Source: Phoronis ovalis
Taxonomy: Eukaryota; Phoronida; Phoronidae
Length of the DNA stretch: 13,761 nucleotides
Reading direction: 5' to 3'
Assembly: GCA_028565635.1 (NCBI GenBank)
Contig: JAOXYB010036262.1
Coordinates: forward strand, 1-13,761
The translations under genes were made by a program, and so were the position numbers. This document shows positions 9,301 through 13,761 of this stretch, one piece after another. Numbering within the stretch: position 1 is the first letter of the stretch; every line of letters begins with the position of its first letter. The notes under the pieces are model-generated. The model worked only from the letters and a program-made list of their open reading frames with translations, was not told the origin of the DNA and searched no databases.

Positions 9301-11149
9301 TCTTCCACTGATATTCGATCCTGTATGAACCACTACAGCAATGTCGACCACAGTTTGCTCAGCTGTTTTGTTTGCTGTATTATGAGTCATGGGGCAAGTG
9401 GCAGAACATATGGTGTTGATGGAGAATCGGTGCCTCTTATTGAATTGACGTCAAAGTTCACCTCAGCTGAATGTCCGTCACTCGTCAACAAACCGAAAGT
9501 GTTTATGATTGTATCTTGTCAAGGGAATAAGAACAGAGGTTAGAGAAGCATATGGTTTTAATCATACAACTGTTCTTTAATTAGAAATGGTAGAACAATA
9601 TTGCAGGAACTGGCATTATTAAAATTGGCTTGTCCATGCAGTTTCGTTATAAACGTTGTATGAACGTGTTATCTTTAATCTGCCGTAATTGAAGTCCTCT
9701 AACCCATTTTATCTAAAATATCTTATCAGGTAAAACAGGAACCCGGCAGCAAAGGAACTACAATAAGTATTTTTCAGTGAAAAGAAAGACACTTTTTCTT
9801 TTTTGTTTGTATTTCGTCGGATAAACTAAAATCTGCGCACTACATGTTGAATTATTTTACACATGGCAAACTTCATAGGGGTGACCTTGGTATGATTTAC
9901 TTGCAGAGAACCTTACTTTACTGTATTTTGTACCAGTGTCAACGAGGACAATTGTTTCTAGAAACTCCAATTGACTCTGTCTGTCAATATGTAAAGAACG
10001 AATTGTTAATGTAATTTTTTGTAAAATATTTGTTTTTATCATCATTAATTTATAGAAACATCACGGTTGGAAACTCCACTCACTGATTTCACTGACCCGG
10101 TAGCAGAGGTGCCTGGGAGAGAAGATTTAATACCAGTAAGCGAAGAAGATTTTTTGGTAGCCTACTCAACCCTACCTGGATTTGCATCGTATCGAGATCC
10201 TGCTGGTACACCATTCATTAAATATTTTCTGGAGAGTTTTAGAAAATATAAATATACAGATTTGGAAGATATCTTTAAAAACACTAACAAACATATGAAT
10301 AATAATCCATACTCACTCGAAAGTGGTAGACAGTTTAAGATGGGATGCATGCTCTTTTCTTCTCTAAGGCGAAAATTAATACTAAAATGCTCCGAAAACA
10401 CTGTTCCGGTTGCAGTCGATAGATTTATACCTCGAATATTACCTACTTGTTATTTTGTCGAGCTGCCCGAAGTGAGGGAATGTTCTGTCGAGTTATCTTG
10501 TGTGCCCAGTGGTTCATGCATTGTAATATCTGCTGAGATTCCTGCTGAAGGCGATGTAGAAAACATTGCAGTAGAATCACTAGGCCCTGAAGTGGCGTCG
10601 CATATTGCAGAGGAACACAGTTTATTTGTACAGGATCTTGAAGATACACCAAACGCTGATATTGAAGGAACTCTCCAGAGCATAGAAGAGGGTGACCATC
10701 ATGTACCAGTGGATGACGAGGTGTATTCTTCTACTTGTGTCACACAATGTGTACAAAGCATTAAAGAACAGGAGGGAAGCAACAAGCCTTATTATTCTCA
10801 AATGGCAAACATTATTCCCAAAGAAGCCGAAGACTGTAACAACATTGGAATGGAACTTTCCGAAAATATCAGTGAAACTGCGTCATTTACGGAAGTTAAA
10901 GTAGCTTTACCTATGGGTCACACCATTGCAGAATCTCTAGAATATAATCCGCCATTAAGTGTTACGACTCGCTCATTCAATGCCTTTACACAGAGCATAG
11001 TTCCTGCACCCAGCAGTAACGACGAAAATGGTTCTAGTCTTCAAACAGCAGAGGAACATCAGGCACAGCCTCCAAGCAGTTCCTCAGTAGAAGATGACGA
11101 TTTTAATTCCATGCAAGTACAGTTAGGTAGTTTTCATTTTGAAGCTTAA
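3649..11149 (+). CDS. Ankyrin repeat-caspase fusion protein (caspase-8-like), six-exon model
   Basis: Model: join 3649-6367, 7516-7557, 7872-7943, 8628-8843, 9242-9538, 10056-11149. This totals 4440 nt, or 1479 residues plus stop. Every junction is phase 1, so the frame runs through unbroken. Residues 1 to about 905 are ankyrin repeats, 907-980 a linker, about 981-1115 the caspase p20, 1139-1227 the p10, and 1228-1479 an acidic low-complexity tail. Caspases are cysteine proteases that cut after Asp in apoptosis and innate immunity. Initiator forms are normally recruited through DED or CARD domains, while here a giant ankyrin array sits in that place, presumably as the recruitment or scaffold module. 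The start at 3649 is only the first in-frame ATG. It falls mid-repeat in poor context, and the frame is open back to 3547, so the real N-terminus is probably upstream or lost. The third exon's donor is uncertain. Confidence 0.75.
4351..6186 (+). repeat. 918-bp tandem duplication inside the ankyrin array
   Basis: 4351-5268 and 5269-6186 read as the same sequence. The length is 9 x 102 bp, so exactly nine 34-residue ankyrin repeats were copied in frame. I compared both copies along their length and saw no substitution. Single copies of neighbouring repeats within a block differ at many sites, so the identity of the two blocks means a very recent event (or an assembly error), not selection on the protein alone. 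Confidence 0.9.
6368..7515 (+). other. Intron 1
   Basis: Donor GTAAGA and acceptor TTTTGCAG, phase 1. The sequence is AT-rich with many stops on both strands and no recognised repeat or RNA gene. Confidence 0.7.
7516..7557 (+). CDS. Exon 2: 42-nt linker microexon
   Basis: Flanked by TTTTGCAG and GTAAGA, both strong sites, and phase 1 at each end, so it adds exactly 14 codons (read as GVIVNKVKYAWRRY with the split codons). It is basic and Trp-containing and lies between the ankyrin array and the caspase. It matches no domain. Because the exon is symmetric it can be skipped without changing frame. The evidence is splice-site quality and frame only. Confidence 0.6.
7558..7871 (+). other. Intron 2
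   Basis: Donor GTAAGA and acceptor TTTCATTTCAG, phase 1. AT-rich, with no other feature seen. A minus-strand open frame that reaches into it (7615-7797) has no family resemblance. Confidence 0.6.
7872..7943 (+). CDS. Exon 3: linker exon, 3' end uncertain
   Basis: After a good TTTCAG acceptor the phase-1 frame reads VSGKLAVVSENAILEDVG and stays open until a TAA at 7955. Two donors before that stop keep phase 1: GTATTT at 7944 (24 codons, used here) and GTACAA at 7929 (19 codons). Neither is strong. The peptide is an unstructured-looking linker before the protease domain. An Asp after ILE could be a caspase cleavage site, but this is inference. Confidence 0.5.
7944..8627 (+). other. Intron 3
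   Basis: Donor GTATTT (tentative) and a clear acceptor CTTTCAG to 8627. A minus-strand open frame at 8142-8348 ends in a donor-like CAAG|GTACGTA but matches nothing I recognise. Otherwise nothing is seen. Confidence 0.5.
8628..8843 (+). CDS. Exon 4: start of the caspase p20 subunit
   Basis: The exon encodes a 35-residue lead (YTDAEVGHIHNLRERV onward) and then the caspase fold start. YQMRYKPLGVAVIISNHDF corresponds to the first beta strand and to the N-H-x-F motif of caspase-8-type enzymes. NRVGTEADQ corresponds to the R-x-G-T-x-x-D motif, whose Arg helps form the S1 pocket that binds Asp. The acceptor CTTTCAG is strong. The donor CAAG|GTTCGT is weak but sits exactly where homologous sequence ends, and the next exon continues the motif in frame. 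An Asp-rich stretch just before the fold (TIDDPYQM) could be a prodomain cleavage site. Confidence 0.85.
8844..9241 (+). other. Intron 4
   Basis: Donor GTTCGT, acceptor TTTTTTTAAG with a good pyrimidine run, phase 1. AT-rich, nothing else seen. Confidence 0.65.
9242..9538 (+). CDS. Exon 5: caspase p20 catalytic exon (His and Cys)
   Basis: It begins G|CA AAC, giving ANLISVFEDTAFIV, which continues the p20 fold. Catalytic His is in IMSHGASGRTYGVDG (His codon 9388-9390). Catalytic Cys is in KVFMIVSCQGN (codon 9517-9519). Between them LLSCFVCCIMSHG and LIELTSKFTSAECPSLVNKPKVF line up closely with the caspase-8 region from CFICCILSHG to KPKVFF. Both members of the catalytic dyad are kept, so activity is plausible. 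The pentapeptide is VSCQG where caspases normally have QACxG. The exon is 297 nt and symmetric, so skipping it would give an in-frame protein without a catalytic dyad. The donor AGAG|GTTAGA is modest. Confidence 0.9.
9539..10055 (+). other. Intron 5
   Basis: Donor GTTAGA, acceptor TTTATAG, phase 1. It contains an acceptor-like TTATCAG to 9729 followed by an open GKTGTRQQRNYNK frame, but no in-phase donor ends it, so it is left as intron. Confidence 0.6.
10056..11149 (+). CDS. Exon 6: caspase p10 subunit and acidic C-terminal tail
   Basis: Terminal exon, stop TAA at 11147-11149. It opens with the inter-subunit linker (ETSRLETPLTDFTDP), which holds several Asp residues suited to self-processing. 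The p10 follows: DLIPVSEEDFLVAYSTLPG, then ASYRDPAGTPF, DLEDIFKNTNKHM and GRQFKMGCMLFSSLRRKL. The Arg of SYR (codon 10193-10195) is the substrate-binding Arg of the family. The aromatic residue usual after the next Gly-Thr or Gly-Ser (GTW, GSW) is Pro here (10211-10213). Caspases usually end soon after RRKL. Here about 250 more residues follow, rich in Glu, Asp, Ser and Pro, with no domain recognised. Its unbroken length and its termination beside an AATAAA suggest real coding. Confidence 0.88.
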
Positions 11150-11150
11150 T

Positions 11151-11156
11151 AATAAA
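11151..11156 (+). terminator. Possible proximal poly(A) signal AATAAA
   Basis: AATAAA starts one base after the stop codon. Using it would give an extremely short 3' UTR, so it is more likely secondary or unused. Confidence 0.25.
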
Positions 11157-11643
11157 TTTCACGACTGTACATTCCAACAAAGGTCCAGAAGATAAAGCAT
11201 ACTGATAAGACTGTAAATTAATTTGGGACTATTGTACATGGATGTACACGAATTAACTGCATCTGTTCCTTTTCTGCTTATTTTGTTATTGTTTTGTCTA
11301 TTTGTACTTTTTAAGATTATGAGACATTATTATATTTAAATGTGCTTTACATAACAATTATGTTATAACACTGCGTAGGTCTTAGAGATCTGCAAATGCT
11401 TTCTTTTTATGACGCAATATTATATATGTGTGAGTATGTGGTATAAAACATTTGATTACAGTATCTAAATAGCCGTTAATTCCGTGTCAATGTTTAAATT
11501 TTTAAATACGTATTTTTATTAGCAACAAATGCTGTGTATAATCAAACTGACGAATGCTTTAAAGGAGTACTAGCCAGTTTGATTTACATTTTGAACTTCG
11601 AGAATCATTCCATTTTGGTTTGATTTGAGTAAAAACTTTAAGG

Positions 11644-11653
11644 AATAAATAAA
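11644..11653 (+). terminator. Likely poly(A) signal, two overlapping AATAAA
   Basis: AATAAATAAA about 500 nt after the stop, followed within about 10-25 nt by a T-rich and GT-containing stretch (TTATTTTTTGTAACTGATG) of the kind that lies downstream of animal cleavage sites. Confidence 0.5.
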
Positions 11654-12647
11654 TTTGAATTATTTTTTGTAACTGATGTATACTTACGCCAGTATTTTGT
11701 GCACTGTTTATTTTTAAGGAGCGACTTCTAGTGAGAGTCTAATTGATGGAACTCAACTTTGTGCAATGCCAGAGATTTGGCGATAATATATATTAATTGC
11801 ATACTGTAGTTATACATTTTTGTGTTTCGCACGATCGTGTTGTTTGGGGTTGAAGCATAAGCTTAGTAATGGTATTGGTTGTAATATGTTTATTATTAAC
11901 GATAGATGGTGCTTTGATTTGTATGTCATTATATTGTTTAGTGCTGTATAGAGCTTTCGTATACACTGTAGTTACGTAACTTAGTTGGCAGTTTACATGT
12001 CTTGTATATAAATCAATTTTGCAATATTGATAGGAGAATTTGAAAAAGATGCAAACACAAACTATCACTGGGAGACTAACAAAGGTCAGCCATTCATCAA
12101 TATATAAGGCATGTTCTGTATAATTATAAGCGAAATTTAAACCCTTGATCAAAATCCAATTAATTTTATTTGAAAAAGAGGCACTTAGTCATTAGAGAAT
12201 CTAGATCCGGTTCCGATTTCTTTTTTTAACACATTATTGTTTTCACATTTCACGTGTAGATACATGTATATTTCAAAACATATGGCGCCAAAACATGTTC
12301 AAAGTAAACAAGAATAATACAGATACTAAATTGTAAACATGCTTTATTTTTTCATTGATATTAGTTTCTGAACTAATTTTTTGTTGTCTTTCTTTCTTTT
12401 TCTTTCTGAATTTTAGATTCCACTGATGCACCAATGGTTGTAGTGTTGTTTACATGACTCTTTTCATTAAATGCATTTTGGAATTTGTGACAAAAATTCA
12501 GTTAATTCTTGTAGAGTATCTATTATATTTTAGTGTAAAATATAACAAATCGTGCTTGTACAGCAAAACTGTTCACCTTTGCAATGCTTATGCATACATA
12601 CGCAAAAGCATAAAGTAGTTCCATTTTTCTTCCTTTAAGTTTTCAAC

Positions 12648-12691
12648 AACAATAATAATAATAATAACAATAATGATAATAATAATAATAG
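12648..12691. repeat. (AAT)n microsatellite, imperfect
   Basis: About fourteen AAT-type triplets, interrupted by one AAC and one ATG step. Confidence 0.9.
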
Positions 12692-12693
12692 GT

Positions 12694-12921
12694 TTAAATG
12701 TCAATTATTTCTGCACGCAAATGAATTGAAAGTGTTAGCAATTTATTAAAATAACTTAGACCGTTAAGGAATACTAGTTGGTACATTGCAGAAGGACGGA
12801 AATCATATTTTTGGCATAACACAGCTAAAGGTGCACGACCTACTTGTAGATACATTGTCGCTTGTCGAAAACGTTTGGTACAGGTGAGATTTAAAGCCTT
12901 TATTATCACCGTGGTAAACAA
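12694..12921 (-). other. Doubtful minus-strand ORF
   Basis: A 75-codon open frame. Its middle (YLQVGRAPLAVLCQKYDF) looks less AT-driven than neighbouring random frames, and an acceptor-like TGCAG lies close to its 3' end. I recognise no family and see no clear exon boundaries. It may be a chance frame or a fragment of a gene on the other strand. Confidence 0.15.
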
Positions 12922-13176
12922 TGACTTCCAAAGCTAAACACGTTGGTTAACAGAAAATGGAAACCTTCGAGTAGCTTCCACATGTTATGCATAAAAAAAG
13001 ATTTCGAACAGTTTATAAATCAAAATACCTGTAGTAAACGATTTAGATGTTAAATGCACCCCTTGGTGAATAATAATTGGGCCCTTAGTGATAGGTGTTA
13101 AATAATAATAAAAAAACATACTGTTCAGTAAATCTTAAACTGCAACTGTTTATCTTTTTTCCAAATGAGATTTCCA

Positions 13177-13184
13177 TGACGTCA
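13177..13184. promoter_or_regulatory. CRE-like palindrome TGACGTCA
   Basis: A perfect match to the cAMP-response element bound by CREB/ATF proteins. A single 8-bp match can occur by chance, and no transcription start is visible near it. Confidence 0.2.
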
Positions 13185-13761
13185 GCACACGAGTACGACT
13201 TACCCAGGGATGAAGAATCGAGAGGAGATTGAAAACTACGAATAGACATTGCTTCATCAAATAGTATGTAGTCTTTATACGTAGTGTAACTTATTGGAAT
13301 AGATAAGTCGCAAGTCCGGGTGTGCCTTTTGATACTGGTGGGCGGCTCTTCCGTTTCTGTATTATTTTGGATTTCATAACTTTATTGCTTTGTTATATTG
13401 ATATTCTTATAGCTCTCCTCCATATATAAATTGACTCTGCCTGTAAGGCAGTGTTGTTTTCTTTCGAATTTTCTATTTATACATATATTATCATGGATAG
13501 CTATTCCAAGGTGTTATCTTAGCCTAGATCCAAGTTTCGTGGCTACTCTAAATCGTATATAAAAAGTACATTTTATCTATTTTACATTGTACCCTTAACA
13601 TTTACACAAGTATACATTTTTATAATATTTATTATGTGTTGTATATCACAATAGACTTCAGTTTTTCATTATTTTCCTCACAATCCAGGGATACACCTTA
13701 AACCCTTGTGGTGGGAAGGCTGAACTGGTGTTGTTATCATGAAGAAAGTGGCTACTGACCG

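Larger units (their letters stand above)
11150..11653 (+). other. 3' UTR of the ankyrin-caspase gene
   Basis: AT-rich sequence after the stop with no long open frame. It is bounded by candidate poly(A) signals, given separately. The extent is inferred from the position of the second signal cluster. Confidence 0.5.
11654..13761. other. Intergenic sequence downstream of the gene
   Basis: No gene is supported here. A minus-strand open frame at 11793-12152 has low-complexity, AT-driven composition. A pyrimidine run ending TTTTAG at 12416 looks like an acceptor followed by 13 open codons and a stop, which could be an alternative terminal exon but has no other support. The microsatellite and the CRE-like site are listed separately. 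Confidence 0.5.

Noticed and set aside
9730-9785. Possible extra exon (GKTGTRQQRNYNK) in intron 5
   Set aside because: The acceptor is plausible, but no donor in the right phase precedes a stop, and joining exon 5 directly to 10056 gives a good p20-p10 linker.
10162-10904. Alternative frames of 69-79 codons in exon 6 on both strands
   Set aside because: They overlap the clearly coding p10 and tail frame and show no family features.
11793-12152. 119-codon minus-strand frame
   Set aside because: Its composition reflects AT-rich DNA, and it has no domain and no splice or promoter support.

Overview
The window looks like nuclear DNA of an invertebrate animal. It is AT-rich, has CA and AAT microsatellites, and carries a multi-exon gene with GT-AG introns. 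A bivalve mollusc or similar marine invertebrate is my best guess from base composition and from an ankyrin plus caspase-8-like gene, but the species cannot be fixed from sequence alone.

Positions 1-453 are non-coding with one CA microsatellite. Positions 454-3091 form a large imperfect fold-back (inverted-repeat) element. Its outer arms are arrays of a short motif built on GAATCTGGTTCT. Its inner parts are 360-400 bp units, about four in one orientation and two in the other, meeting near 2001. Positions 3159-3546 hold a decayed stretch of ankyrin-type coding sequence with stops and frame changes.

The main gene runs on the plus strand from about 3547 to 11149. Exon 1 (to 6367) encodes about 27 ankyrin repeats, most of exactly 34 residues. 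It contains a 918-bp tandem duplication (4351-5268 and 5269-6186) with no difference that I could see. Two small exons (7516-7557 and about 7872-7943) form a linker. Three further exons (8628-8843, 9242-9538, 10056-11149) encode a complete caspase p20-p10 protease most like caspase-8, followed by an acidic tail of about 250 residues. All five introns are phase 1. Counted from the ATG at 3649, the spliced coding sequence is 4440 nt (1479 residues), with catalytic His about 1066 and catalytic Cys about 1109. The active-site pentapeptide is VSCQG, not the usual QACxG.

Taken together this looks like an ankyrin-caspase fusion, in which a long protein-binding array takes the place that DED or CARD domains hold in usual initiator caspases. 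Its true 5' end is uncertain: the first usable in-frame ATG lies in the middle of a repeat, and the sequence upstream is broken. Positions 11150-13761 hold the 3' UTR with poly(A) signals, then intergenic sequence with an AAT microsatellite, a CRE-like palindrome and one doubtful minus-strand ORF.
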